This document shows, in pieces, positions 8,088 through 17,177 of a stretch of 64,000 nt of DNA. The stretch spans positions 3,132,001 to 3,196,000 of the forward strand of contig NZ_CP102258.1 in the NCBI RefSeq assembly GCF_025146565.1, read 5' to 3'. Positions within the stretch are counted from its first letter, which is position 1; each line of letters opens with the position of its first letter. The position numbers were made by a program, and so were the translations under genes. The stretch is from Bacteroides eggerthii. GTDB taxonomy: Bacteria; Bacteroidota; Bacteroidia; Bacteroidales; Bacteroidaceae. Below the pieces are notes generated by a model that was not told the origin of the DNA, ran no database searches, and saw nothing but the letters and a program-made list of their open reading frames with translations.

Positions 8088-9045
8088 TACAACAAATATC
8101 CCCTCTATTAAAACAAAAGCAATTCATATTGTAGTATGTATAAATGACGCATACTCACAACATTGCGCAGCAACTATTGCATCTATTTTTATAAATAATA
8201 AAAATGAAGTTATAAAAATACACGTTATTACAGACTATATTTCTAAAAAAAATCAAAGTCGACTAGAAAAGATAGCATTTAATTTTAATCAACAGATACA
8301 ATTTTACACATTTAACAACTCTACCCTAAACAGATGGCCTTGTTTTAAAGATGGAATGCCACCACACGTTACAATCCAAACATATTATCGATTATTTATC
8401 CCTCAGATTTTACCTCTTAACATAAAGAAAACATTTTATTTAGATTGTGATTTACTCGTTTTACATCCTCTAAGAGAATTTTGGAATACAAAGATGCAAA
8501 ATAAAGGAGTTGCTGCAATAGCAGATCAATGGACCGATTACATAGAAGCTGCTACAAGATTGAAATACAGAAATGATAGAGAATATTTCAATGCAGGAGT
8601 TTTACTTTTAAATTTAGAATACCTACGAAATCATAATTTTACAAATAATGCTATTGATTTCGTAACTAAACATGCTAATGATATAGTGTATCACGATCAA
8701 GATGTTTTAAATAAGCTTATTGGCGAAAATAGAATAATTATGCCCGTCAAATGGAATGTATGTTCATTTAAAATTAATGATAAGATTCCCCATATCTACA
8801 ATGCAACCATGAATGATGCGCGAAAGGATCCATATATTATTCATTTTTTCGCTCCCATAAAACCATGGAACCAGGATTCTAGTCATCCTTATAGATCTTA
8901 TTACTATTATTTTTTACAGTTTACTCCATGGAAACATGAAGTTAAATGCCATTATTCATTAAAAAATACCATTCGAACTTTTTTAATCAAGATTGGTCTA
9001 AGAAAATCCCAATATGCAATAGCACCTCAATCATATATGAAATAA
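8080..9045 (+). CDS. GT8 family glycosyltransferase
   Basis: The 321-residue protein fits the GT8 family (LgtC/galactosyl- or glucosyltransferase type): an N-terminal HIVVCINDAYSQHCAATIAS, then YYRLFIPQILP, the DxD motif in FYLDCDLLVLHPL, YFNAGVLLLNLEYLR and a C-terminal IIHFFAPIKPW. Retaining transfer of Gal, Glc or similar is expected of the family. It overlaps the preceding GT2 gene by 8 bp. The C-terminal tail is basic and might touch the membrane. Confidence 0.85.
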   Translation: MYNTTNIPSIKTKAIHIVVCINDAYSQHCAATIASIFINNKNEVIKIHVITDYISKKNQSRLEKIAFNFNQQIQFYTFNNSTLNRWPCFKDGMPPHVTIQTYYRLFIPQILPLNIKKTFYLDCDLLVLHPLREFWNTKMQNKGVAAIADQWTDYIEAATRLKYRNDREYFNAGVLLLNLEYLRNHNFTNNAIDFVTKHANDIVYHDQDVLNKLIGENRIIMPVKWNVCSFKINDKIPHIYNATMNDARKDPYIIHFFAPIKPWNQDSSHPYRSYYYYFLQFTPWKHEVKCHYSLKNTIRTFLIKIGLRKSQYAIAPQSYMK

Positions 9046-9074
9046 TATTTTAGATTAAAATATACTTTTAGATT

Positions 9075-10193
9075 ATGAAAAAGCAATATGATTATTTAAT
9101 AGTTGGCTCTGGACTGTATGGTGCTACATTCGCTCATCTAGCATGTAAATATGGGAAAAAATGCCTTGTCATTGACAAAAGGAAACACCTAGGTGGCAAT
9201 ATCTATTGTGAAAATATAGAAGGAATAAATGTACATACCTATGGCGCACACATTTTTCATACATCAAATAAAAAGATTTGGGATTTCGTCAACAGCATAA
9301 CAGAATTTAATAATTTTACAAATTCTCCTGTAGCAAACTATAATGGTAAATTATACAATTTACCGTTTAATATGAATACCTTTTATCAAATGTGGGGAGT
9401 CCTAACCCCAGCAGAAGCACAATGTATAATAGAAGCTCAAAGACAAGAAGCGCTTAAAGAGATGAAAAAAAAAGGTATTAAAGAGCCTCGTAATTTAGAA
9501 GAGCAAGCAATATCCCTAATAGGGAAAGATATTTATGAAAAGTTAATAAAAGGATACACAGAAAAGCAATGGGGAAGAAAATGTACTGAACTTCCAGCAT
9601 TTATTATCAAGCGTTTACCTGTACGGTTTACTTTTGACAATAATTATTTTAATGATATCTATCAAGGTATTCCAATTGGTGGATATAACAAGCTAATTAA
9701 TGGATTATTGTCAGGTATAGAGGTAAAATGTGAAACTGATTTTTTTTCTAACAGAAATTATTTTGAGAATATTGCAGAGAAAACTGTTTTTACCGGAAAG
9801 ATTGATGAATATTATAATTATCAATATGGAAAGTTAGAATACCGAACGGTTAAATTTAAAACACAAATATTGAAATGTTGCAATTTTCAAGGAAATGCAG
9901 TCATTAACTACACATCCTCAGATATTCCGTATACACGTATCATAGAACACAAACATTTTGAATTTGGAAAACAACTTAATACTGTAATATCCAAAGAGTA
10001 TCCCTCAGAATGGTCTCCTGGAAGTGAACCCTTTTACCCTATAAATGATTCCAAAAATTCAAAAGTTTATTCATTATATAAAAACCTAGCCAGCAGTAAA
10101 AATAATATAATATTTGGAGGTAGATTAGCCGAATATAAATATTATGATATGCATCATATTATTGGAAAAGTACTAAGTACAAAAAATATATAA
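9075..10193 (+). CDS. glf: UDP-galactopyranose mutase
   Basis: This FAD enzyme interconverts UDP-galactopyranose and UDP-galactofuranose. The 372-residue protein has the N-terminal dinucleotide-binding motif (YLIVGSGLYGATFAHLA), RKHLGGNIYCE, TYGAHIFHTSNKKIWDF, YTEKQWGRKCTELPA and a C-terminal FGGRLAEYKYYDMHH, all typical of bacterial Glf and of normal length. It shows that the polymer probably contains galactofuranose, in keeping with the GlfT-like GT2 encoded 2 bp downstream. Confidence 0.93.
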   Translation: MKKQYDYLIVGSGLYGATFAHLACKYGKKCLVIDKRKHLGGNIYCENIEGINVHTYGAHIFHTSNKKIWDFVNSITEFNNFTNSPVANYNGKLYNLPFNMNTFYQMWGVLTPAEAQCIIEAQRQEALKEMKKKGIKEPRNLEEQAISLIGKDIYEKLIKGYTEKQWGRKCTELPAFIIKRLPVRFTFDNNYFNDIYQGIPIGGYNKLINGLLSGIEVKCETDFFSNRNYFENIAEKTVFTGKIDEYYNYQYGKLEYRTVKFKTQILKCCNFQGNAVINYTSSDIPYTRIIEHKHFEFGKQLNTVISKEYPSEWSPGSEPFYPINDSKNSKVYSLYKNLASSKNNIIFGGRLAEYKYYDMHHIIGKVLSTKNI

Positions 10194-10195
10194 TT

Positions 10196-11140
10196 ATGGA
10201 TAATATAGCAGCATGTATCGTAACATATAATCGAAAAGAATTATTAATAAAATGTCTAAACTCAATTATATCTCAAACACAAACAGTACAAGAAATTATA
10301 ATAGTAAATAACTGTTCTACAGATGGAACCAAAGATATGCTTTTTTCAAAAGGATATATATGTCCCATTAATGAATATACATCAGAAGATGCAAGCATAT
10401 ATATATCTAATTATAAAATATCAAAGACGCAAAATATCCAGATACGGCTTATTGATAAAATATTAAACGAAGGTGGAGCCGGTGGATTTTATACTGCGAT
10501 GAAAACAGCATATGAATTAGGATATGAATGGGTATGGTTAATGGATGATGACGGAATACCTAATAATAATCAGATAGAGGAATTACTTAAAAAGAGTAAA
10601 AAATATAATTTATTGTTTTGCAACGCATTAGTATGCAGAATAGATGATCCAAATCAATTAGTATTCGGAATCAACAAGAAATATAAGAGTCATCAATTCC
10701 AAGACAACGAAATTGAATATGGAGAAATGAATCCCTATAATGGAACACTTATTCATCATTCTGTTATGGAAAAAATAGGATTTACCAAAAAGGAGATGTT
10801 CATTTGGGGAGATGAAGTTGAATACATGCAACGAGCTATTAAAAATGGATACCCACTGGTTACTATATGTACAGCGATACATTATCATCCTAAAAATCAG
10901 AGTAATTCTATTAATATCATACCTCTCTTAAAATATAAAAAAATTAGAATTCCAAATCCTAAATTTTCACACCATTACTATAGAAATCTTGGATATATAA
11001 AAAGAAATTATGAATCGTATAAAAAGGTTCTTAAATGTTTCATATCGTATTCACTTACTTATCTAATACGACTGAATTTCAAAGAATACTATAAATTTAT
11101 AAAATATTATAGTAGAGGAGTTAGAAATCGATATAATTAA
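10196..11140 (+). CDS. GT2 glycosyltransferase, galactofuranosyltransferase-like
   Basis: The 314-residue protein has the GT2 start ACIVTYNRKELLIKCLNSII and IIIVNNCSTDGTKDML, then NEGGAGGFYTAMKTAYELGY and WVWLMDDDGIPNN, where the DDD motif binds the metal. The NEGGAGGF and LMDDDG signatures are those of GlfT2-like and rhamnosyl/galactofuranosyl enzymes. Its position 2 bp after glf supports use of UDP-galactofuranose, which is inference. The C-terminal region is basic and aromatic. Confidence 0.8.
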   Translation: MDNIAACIVTYNRKELLIKCLNSIISQTQTVQEIIIVNNCSTDGTKDMLFSKGYICPINEYTSEDASIYISNYKISKTQNIQIRLIDKILNEGGAGGFYTAMKTAYELGYEWVWLMDDDGIPNNNQIEELLKKSKKYNLLFCNALVCRIDDPNQLVFGINKKYKSHQFQDNEIEYGEMNPYNGTLIHHSVMEKIGFTKKEMFIWGDEVEYMQRAIKNGYPLVTICTAIHYHPKNQSNSINIIPLLKYKKIRIPNPKFSHHYYRNLGYIKRNYESYKKVLKCFISYSLTYLIRLNFKEYYKFIKYYSRGVRNRYN

Positions 11141-11144
11141 GTGT

Positions 11145-12263
11145 ATGAAAATAGACTATATATTAATATATATACTATTTGTTATATTCCTATATATAGA
11201 AGGTAAATTCATATATAGGAATAAACAGAACAAAAATATATTACCACTTATATCAATAATTCTTTTTTATTCACTCATAGAATCTATACGTTATGGAAGA
11301 GGGGTTGATTATTGGGGATATCGTATTACCTACAAAGTAGGTATCTCAACAGGACAATATTTCTTTGATATCACAAATTCTTTATTCAGATTCCTAAATC
11401 TAACATTCAATGATAGTCTGTTTGCTTTCGCCTTATGTTACATGCTCAGTATAGTACTCATTGTAAATAAATACAAATATTGGTTTCCATACCTCCTACC
11501 ACTATTTTTTATATTTACTGTCATAGAAAGCGAATGTTTCATCAGACAATTTTTTGCAATGTCTTTTGCTAATTTTGCCTTTCTGAATTTAATCAAAACG
11601 AATAAAATTAATAAAATTTTATTCGTTTTATTCGCTATTATAGCTTTCTTTATACATTCATCAACTATCTTCTTTATACTCATTATCCTTATTCTTAATT
11701 TCATCAAATATCCTATCAATTATAAATATTCAATCTCTCTATATATCCTATTCGCTTTATTTATTGATATTGCACAAACAAATATATTGCCATTTTTATT
11801 ATCTTCAATAGATATAGGAGATAATAAATTTAGTTCATACATTTCTCTATCTGAAAGATGGTTTGGCAAAGAAGCCATAAATGATATTTATAATCAAAAA
11901 TGGTACATGCAGTCTCTAAATATAATCTTTGACATTTCTTTAATTTTTTCTGGATACAAACTTATAAAAGAAAACCATTTTAGTCATAGAACCACTCTTA
12001 TTTACAATCTTTTTGTCATTGGAGCAATATTATATAGAGCTTTTTTCAATATAGAATTAATACGTAGAATAGCATTTATGGAATATTTATGGGTATTTGT
12101 CATAGCTAGCTGCTTTCTCTATTTTTTCCACAAAAGAAAGAACAATATAATAGATGTTATCACAATTATAATAGTACTATTGTACACAATAGCCATTTTT
12201 AGCAAATTCTTGACAGAAACACATTTTAATAATTTTATTTGGGATGCATATGGAAATACCTAA
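11145..12263 (+). CDS. wzy: EpsG-like Wzy polymerase
   Basis: The 372-residue integral membrane protein has around ten hydrophobic segments. It contains IRYGRGVDYWGYRITYKVG near residue 47-65, matching the G-x-D-Y-x-x-Y region of the EpsG family, and a large loop with IECFIRQFFAMSF-like sequence. EpsG proteins polymerise repeat units in Wzx/Wzy pathways. The gene overlaps the next GT2 gene by 20 bp. Assignment rests on topology, the short motif and locus context, since Wzy proteins vary strongly. Confidence 0.75.
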   Translation: MKIDYILIYILFVIFLYIEGKFIYRNKQNKNILPLISIILFYSLIESIRYGRGVDYWGYRITYKVGISTGQYFFDITNSLFRFLNLTFNDSLFAFALCYMLSIVLIVNKYKYWFPYLLPLFFIFTVIESECFIRQFFAMSFANFAFLNLIKTNKINKILFVLFAIIAFFIHSSTIFFILIILILNFIKYPINYKYSISLYILFALFIDIAQTNILPFLLSSIDIGDNKFSSYISLSERWFGKEAINDIYNQKWYMQSLNIIFDISLIFSGYKLIKENHFSHRTTLIYNLFVIGAILYRAFFNIELIRRIAFMEYLWVFVIASCFLYFFHKRKNNIIDVITIIIVLLYTIAIFSKFLTETHFNNFIWDAYGNT

Positions 12264-13278
12264 AATTAGTATTATAGTTCCCATTTATAAGGTTGAAAAA
12301 TATCTTGAGCGATGCATAGAGACCTTAATAAATCAATCCATTAAAAACATTGAAATTATTTTAATAAATGACGGCTCTCCAGACAATAGTTCTGAAATTT
12401 GTGATAAATATGCCTTAACAGATTTACGAATCAAAGTCATTCATAAAGAAAACGAAGGCTTAGGACTAGCTCGGAATACAGGATTAGAAGTAGCAACAGG
12501 TACATACATTGCCTTTGTAGATTCTGATGATTATGTAGATATAAATATGTACAAAAAATTAGCAGAATATGCAGACAAACATCACTGCGATGCTGTTTTC
12601 TGCAATTTTTATACAGAAATAAATAATGGGAAATGGCGTAATAGTTCTGAAGTATCTGATTATGAATTGTGGGAAAAAAGCAAAATCCATTCATTTATGT
12701 TAGACATGATAGCTTCAAAGCCGCATGAAAAACTAGAACGCAAATACCAAATGTCTGTATGGCATGCAATATATAAACATACCATCATTGATAAAGAAAA
12801 TATTAGATTTTTATCTGAAAGAGTAGTTGTGTCAGAAGATATACCTTTTCAAGTTGATTTTTTATCAGCTTCTAATAGAATAGGCTATATTCCCAATGCC
12901 TATTATTACTATTGCAAAAACGATAATTCTCTTACAAAAAACTTTTTGACAGAGAAATATGATAGATTTAAAAATCTTAGAAATCATCTTTTAATGAAAA
13001 ATTCGACAATTGAATACAAACAAAGAGTAAATAAACTTTTTATTGGATATTGTCGTAGCTACATAACAGAACTAATAAACTCTAATCAAAATAACAAAAA
13101 AGGAATCCTTAATATCATTGTAAAAGATCCTATTTGGGAAACAATAAAAAGAGAATATAAAAGCAGCTATCTACCCATATATTCAAGAATATATTATAAA
13201 ATAATTTTATCAAAAAATAGTAGAATACTGTTGATATATTCATCATTTATTAATCTAATAAAGAAAATAAGAAAATGA
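12244..13278 (+). CDS. GT2 family glycosyltransferase
   Basis: The 344-residue protein opens ISIIVPIYKVEKYLERCIET, with IILINDGSPDNSSEICDKYA and FVDSDDYVDINMYKKL carrying the metal-binding aspartates, the common GT2 pattern of capsule loci. The C-terminal third is basic. It overlaps the Wzy gene before it (20 bp) and the acetyltransferase gene after it (4 bp). It adds one sugar to the repeat unit; the donor is unknown. Confidence 0.85.
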   Translation: MHMEIPKISIIVPIYKVEKYLERCIETLINQSIKNIEIILINDGSPDNSSEICDKYALTDLRIKVIHKENEGLGLARNTGLEVATGTYIAFVDSDDYVDINMYKKLAEYADKHHCDAVFCNFYTEINNGKWRNSSEVSDYELWEKSKIHSFMLDMIASKPHEKLERKYQMSVWHAIYKHTIIDKENIRFLSERVVVSEDIPFQVDFLSASNRIGYIPNAYYYYCKNDNSLTKNFLTEKYDRFKNLRNHLLMKNSTIEYKQRVNKLFIGYCRSYITELINSNQNNKKGILNIIVKDPIWETIKREYKSSYLPIYSRIYYKIILSKNSRILLIYSSFINLIKKIRK

Positions 13279-13847
13279 TAAATTCTATTGAAAAATTACA
13301 TTCATATAAAACAGAAGATTTAAAACGATACGGTAACCACAAGCCTACATTCAAGGATTTAATTTTACATAATGAAAGCTGGTACATATACCAGTATATC
13401 AAACACCTACGCTATGTAGAATATTACAGAAATACAAAAAAATCAAAAATTTTATTCTTATACCACTTCTTTAAATATAAAAGATTAGGGTTCAAACTAA
13501 AAATAACGATTTATCCTAATACAGTCGGACCAGGTTTCCGTATTTATCATGTTGGAGATTTTATTCACGTAAAACCTACTTGTCGTATTGGACGTAATTG
13601 TACAATATTACCTGGAGTTGTCTTTGGAAACAAATATGAACAAGCAGACAATGCCCCAGTAGTGGTAGGAGATAATTGTTATTTGGGACTTGGAGCCAAA
13701 ATATTTGGTTCAGTCAAAATAGGTAATAATGTAACAATTGGTGCTAATTCTGTTGTTACAAAAGACATCCCAGACAATGCTATTGTAGGAGGAATACCAG
13801 CTAAAATTATAAGATTTAAAGGCAACGCCAATAAAGAAAGAGAATAA
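13275..13847 (+). CDS. Serine-acetyltransferase-like hexapeptide acyltransferase
   Basis: The 190-residue protein has an N-terminal helical part and a left-handed beta-helix from about residue 75: GPGFRIYHVGDFIHVKPTCR, ILPGVVFGNK, VVGDNCYLGLGAKIFG, IGNNVTIGANSVVTKDIPD and GGIPAKIIR. CysE and the sugar acetyltransferases of polysaccharide loci share this pattern. In this context O-acetylation of a sugar is more likely than cysteine synthesis. It overlaps the preceding GT2 gene by 4 bp. Confidence 0.78.
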   Translation: MINSIEKLHSYKTEDLKRYGNHKPTFKDLILHNESWYIYQYIKHLRYVEYYRNTKKSKILFLYHFFKYKRLGFKLKITIYPNTVGPGFRIYHVGDFIHVKPTCRIGRNCTILPGVVFGNKYEQADNAPVVVGDNCYLGLGAKIFGSVKIGNNVTIGANSVVTKDIPDNAIVGGIPAKIIRFKGNANKERE

Positions 13848-13900
13848 TAAAGATAATTTCCCTATACCGAAATTTATAAAAGATAGTCTCTCATTAGATT

Positions 13901-14866
13901 ATGAAACAACGAAACCCTAGTATAGATATATTAAAATGTATAGCTGCCCTGCTTATTACCAACTCACATATGGAGTTACTGTATGGCAAATATAGTGTCA
14001 TGGCAACAGGAGGAGCTATTGGTGACGTATTATTCTTTTTCTGCTCAGGATTCACGCTTTTCTTAGGAAGAATGGGGCGATTTGATAATTGGTATAAAAG
14101 AAGAATCAATAGAATATATCCTACAGTCTTTGCTTGGGCAATAGTACAAGAGTTTATTTTCAATTATCACAAAGACATAAAATATATAATTATACATGGA
14201 GGCGGATGGTTCGTCACCTGCATTATGATCTATTATGTTATCCTCTACTTCATCCAAAGATATATGCTCAACAATTTAAAATTGGTATTTGGCATAGCAA
14301 CCACAATATGCATAGCTTGGTACATAGCCATAGACAGACCTGTAGATTATAATATGTATGGTAATACTTATTTTAAATGGTGCCATTACTTCCTTTTCAT
14401 GTTAATGGGAGCAATATTAGGAATTAATCATAAAGAACGAACTTACTCTTTTAAATGGGACACATTCAAATTAGTTAGTTCCATTGCCATTTACTATACT
14501 TATTTATTCATTGGTCGAAAAATCACAATTGTAAACGAATTCCAGATACTCTCATTAATTCCTCTATTAATGACTGTATTTTATTTTTATAAAATATGCA
14601 ATAGCAATACCTTAAAGCACTGTTATAAACATAGAATAGGAGGCTATTGTATTAGACTTATCGGTGGATTATGCTTAGAAATATACTTAATTCAAGGAGC
14701 ATTATTTACAGACCAAATGAACTTTATTTTCCCTTTAAATTTAATCATTATGTTTGGTATCATATTAATAGGAGCATACCTATTACGCTGCTGTGCACGT
14801 ATCTTTAGCCAAACATTTAAAGATGGTGAATATAACTGGAAAGATATTATAAAAATACTCAACTGA
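13901..14866 (+). CDS. Acyltransferase 3 (OafA-like) membrane protein
   Basis: The 321-residue polytopic protein begins RNPSIDILKCIAALLITNSH, the standard start of acyltransferase 3 proteins, in which the conserved histidine after the first helix is part of the active centre. About nine to ten hydrophobic segments follow. These enzymes move acetyl or other acyl groups across the membrane onto surface glycans. It is the third predicted acyl modifier in the locus. It ends 1 bp before the next transferase gene. Confidence 0.8.
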   Translation: MKQRNPSIDILKCIAALLITNSHMELLYGKYSVMATGGAIGDVLFFFCSGFTLFLGRMGRFDNWYKRRINRIYPTVFAWAIVQEFIFNYHKDIKYIIIHGGGWFVTCIMIYYVILYFIQRYMLNNLKLVFGIATTICIAWYIAIDRPVDYNMYGNTYFKWCHYFLFMLMGAILGINHKERTYSFKWDTFKLVSSIAIYYTYLFIGRKITIVNEFQILSLIPLLMTVFYFYKICNSNTLKHCYKHRIGGYCIRLIGGLCLEIYLIQGALFTDQMNFIFPLNLIIMFGIILIGAYLLRCCARIFSQTFKDGEYNWKDIIKILN

Positions 14867-14867
14867 C

Positions 14868-15905
14868 ATGCACACACCTAAAGTATTGGTTGTTGCTACT
14901 TCCCGCAAGACACGAGGTGGCATTACTTCCGTAGTGAAGGCCCATGAAACAAGTGAGCAATGGAAAAAGTATCATTGTAAGTGGATTGAGACACATAGAG
15001 ATGGAAATAATATAAGAAAACTATGGTATTTAGGAACAGCACTAATTGAATACATTTGCCTATTACCATTTTATGATATAGTACATATACACGTAGGATT
15101 AAGAACTTCCGTTAGAAGAAAATTAATATTTGCACATATTGCACGTTTACTAAAGAAAAAAATCATCATTCACTTTCATCCAGCAACAGAAAAACATCTA
15201 TTTGATCCTGAATTCAATGCTAATATCAAAAAGTTATTCAACATATCTGACAAACTATTAGTTTTATCTCCCAAATGGATAGAATGGATAAATGAAGCTT
15301 TCCCTAAAAACAGATATAACATGGAAGTAGTTTACAATCCATGTCCCAATGTAAAAAGAAATGATCAAAGAGATAAATATATTTTATATGCAGGGATTTT
15401 ATCTGACAGAAAAGGATATAACAGGCTTATGGAAGCCTTTAGTAAGATTGCAACAAAATATTCAGATTGGAAAATTGTATTTGCCGGAAATGGAGAAATC
15501 GACAAAGGAAAAGCATTAGCCATTCAATTTGGAATAGAACAACAAACCATTTTCCTAGGTTGGATAACAGGAAGCGACAAAGAAAACGTGTTTCAGCATG
15601 CTTCTATTTATTGTTTACCAAGTTGGGGAGAAGGATTCCCAATGGGAGTTTTAGATGCAATGGCCTATGGAATCCCTGTGGTTACAACCCCTGTAGGCGG
15701 GTTAGAAAAAGTATTTCACAACGAAATTGATGCAATGATTTACGATACGTATGATTTGGACATGTTAGCAGAAAAATTAGAATTACTAATAAGATCGGAA
15801 GAATATAGATACAGCATGTCCCACGAAGCCGATAAATTAGTGTATAATGACTTCAACATAACCAATATCTGCAATAAAATTGAGAAAATATATGAAAGCA
15901 TGTAG
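14868..15905 (+). CDS. GT4 family glycosyltransferase
   Basis: The 345-residue protein is a GT-B enzyme of family GT4. The N-terminal half has KVLVVATSRKTRGGITSVVK and DIVHIHVGLRTSVRRK. The C-terminal half has KYILYAGILSDRKGYNRLME, FAGNGEIDKG and the donor-binding LPSWGEGFPMGVLDAMAYGI followed by PVVTTPVGG. It probably transfers a sugar onto the lipid-linked oligosaccharide. Its 3' end overlaps the following ferredoxin-type gene by 14 bp if that starts at its ATG. Confidence 0.85.
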   Translation: MHTPKVLVVATSRKTRGGITSVVKAHETSEQWKKYHCKWIETHRDGNNIRKLWYLGTALIEYICLLPFYDIVHIHVGLRTSVRRKLIFAHIARLLKKKIIIHFHPATEKHLFDPEFNANIKKLFNISDKLLVLSPKWIEWINEAFPKNRYNMEVVYNPCPNVKRNDQRDKYILYAGILSDRKGYNRLMEAFSKIATKYSDWKIVFAGNGEIDKGKALAIQFGIEQQTIFLGWITGSDKENVFQHASIYCLPSWGEGFPMGVLDAMAYGIPVVTTPVGGLEKVFHNEIDAMIYDTYDLDMLAEKLELLIRSEEYRYSMSHEADKLVYNDFNITNICNKIEKIYESM

Positions 15906-17175
15906 TCCGCAATTAGCAAAAGCAAAGTATTGTACCGGATGTATGGCGTGTAGTGATATATGCCGTCATGACGCTATAAAAATCGTAGAAAGGAACTGCT
16001 TACCATTTGTACAAATTGATGCAGATAAATGTATAAACTGTGGTTTGTGCCAAAAAGCATGCCCAATAGTAACCCCGATCAACAAGAATCGATTTGAGGA
16101 CATGAAAGTGTATGGCGGATGGGCAAACGACGAGCAAACACGTATAGATGCAGCTTCCGGGGGTGGATTCGCCGGACTAGCACAGAGTTTCTTCCATTTA
16201 CATAAGGAAAAAGTAGCAGTAGTTGGTGCTACGCTTACAAATAACAGAGTGTATCACATATTAATAGAACAAGAAAAAGATATACCATTACTAACCAATA
16301 GTAAATACATACAAAGCAACACTAAAGGAATATATAAAGCAGTAGCCGAAAAACTAAAAAATGATTATTGGATTTTATTTTCGGGATGTCCCTGTCAAAT
16401 AGCAGGACTATATGGCTACTTAGGCAAAAAATACCGGAATTGTGAGCGTCTTGTAACTATCGAAGTGGTGTGCCATGGAATTGCCAGCCATGAGGCATTA
16501 GACCTACACTTGGAATATTATAACTCATCACGCATATATCGTTTTCGTGATAAGCGAAAAGGAACACAAGATTGGAAGTTCTCGCAATGTACTACTATTG
16601 AACAAAATGGAAAAGAGGTAAAACTAAAAAGAGAAGAAGACATGTTCTATGCTATTTATGCAGGCTGGATGCTTGACAGAAAAAGCTGTAGCAATTGCCA
16701 GTTCTCAGAAATAAACAGAGTAGCCGATATCACAATTGCAGACTTTTGGGGATTGCCAGTACCGGACTATTACAAACAAGGTGTTTCACTCATTATTGCA
16801 AATAACGCCAAGGCAGATTCTTTAATAAGAGAAGCGGATGCCATTTATACATTCGAAGATTCATTACGTACTGCTATTGACGGAAACCCACACCTATTTA
16901 CCGGCTATAAATTTATCCAATATCATCCAATAGTGGTATGGCCAAACTTTTTCAGAAAAGTTCTTCCCAAAAAATTACGTTTCAATATATTGACTAATAG
17001 AATGCCTCATAAACTATCATGGGCTTTCTACAAACTGGCAACAATATATTCAATAAAATATAGAAAAAAGCAAACAATAAATAGACTACAAAACAAAGCT
17101 CCTCATTTGTTAAAAAAAGCAAATAGAGGGGGGGGGGTAAAATGGCCGATATCTAAATTACAACAAAATATATAA
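15892..17175 (+). CDS. FrhB-type protein with two 4Fe-4S clusters
   Basis: The protein has eight N-terminal cysteines in two ferredoxin clusters (C14, C17, C20, C24 and C47, C50, C53, C57), then domains of the coenzyme F420 hydrogenase beta-subunit family (AASGGGFAGLAQSFF, FSGCPCQIAGLYGYL, ITIADFWGLP). In Bacteroidetes polysaccharide loci such proteins often sit beside pyruvyl transferases, as here, but their reaction is not established. I chose the ATG at 15892; an upstream in-frame TTG at 15880 adds four residues. A run of ten G (17128-17137) lies 13 codons from the end, so slippage would change only the C-terminal tail. Confidence 0.8.
   Translation: MKACSPQLAKAKYCTGCMACSDICRHDAIKIVERNCLPFVQIDADKCINCGLCQKACPIVTPINKNRFEDMKVYGGWANDEQTRIDAASGGGFAGLAQSFFHLHKEKVAVVGATLTNNRVYHILIEQEKDIPLLTNSKYIQSNTKGIYKAVAEKLKNDYWILFSGCPCQIAGLYGYLGKKYRNCERLVTIEVVCHGIASHEALDLHLEYYNSSRIYRFRDKRKGTQDWKFSQCTTIEQNGKEVKLKREEDMFYAIYAGWMLDRKSCSNCQFSEINRVADITIADFWGLPVPDYYKQGVSLIIANNAKADSLIREADAIYTFEDSLRTAIDGNPHLFTGYKFIQYHPIVVWPNFFRKVLPKKLRFNILTNRMPHKLSWAFYKLATIYSIKYRKKQTINRLQNKAPHLLKKANRGGGVKWPISKLQQNI
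17128..17137 (+). repeat. G10 homopolymer near the 3' end of a coding region
   Basis: Ten consecutive G encode Gly-Gly-Gly plus the first base of a Val codon. With nine G the frame would meet TAA at once, removing about 12 residues. With eleven G it would end after a short GKMADI tail. A tract of this length is prone to slipped-strand mispairing and stands out in an AT-rich gene. Confidence 0.85.
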
Positions 17176-17177
17176 CT

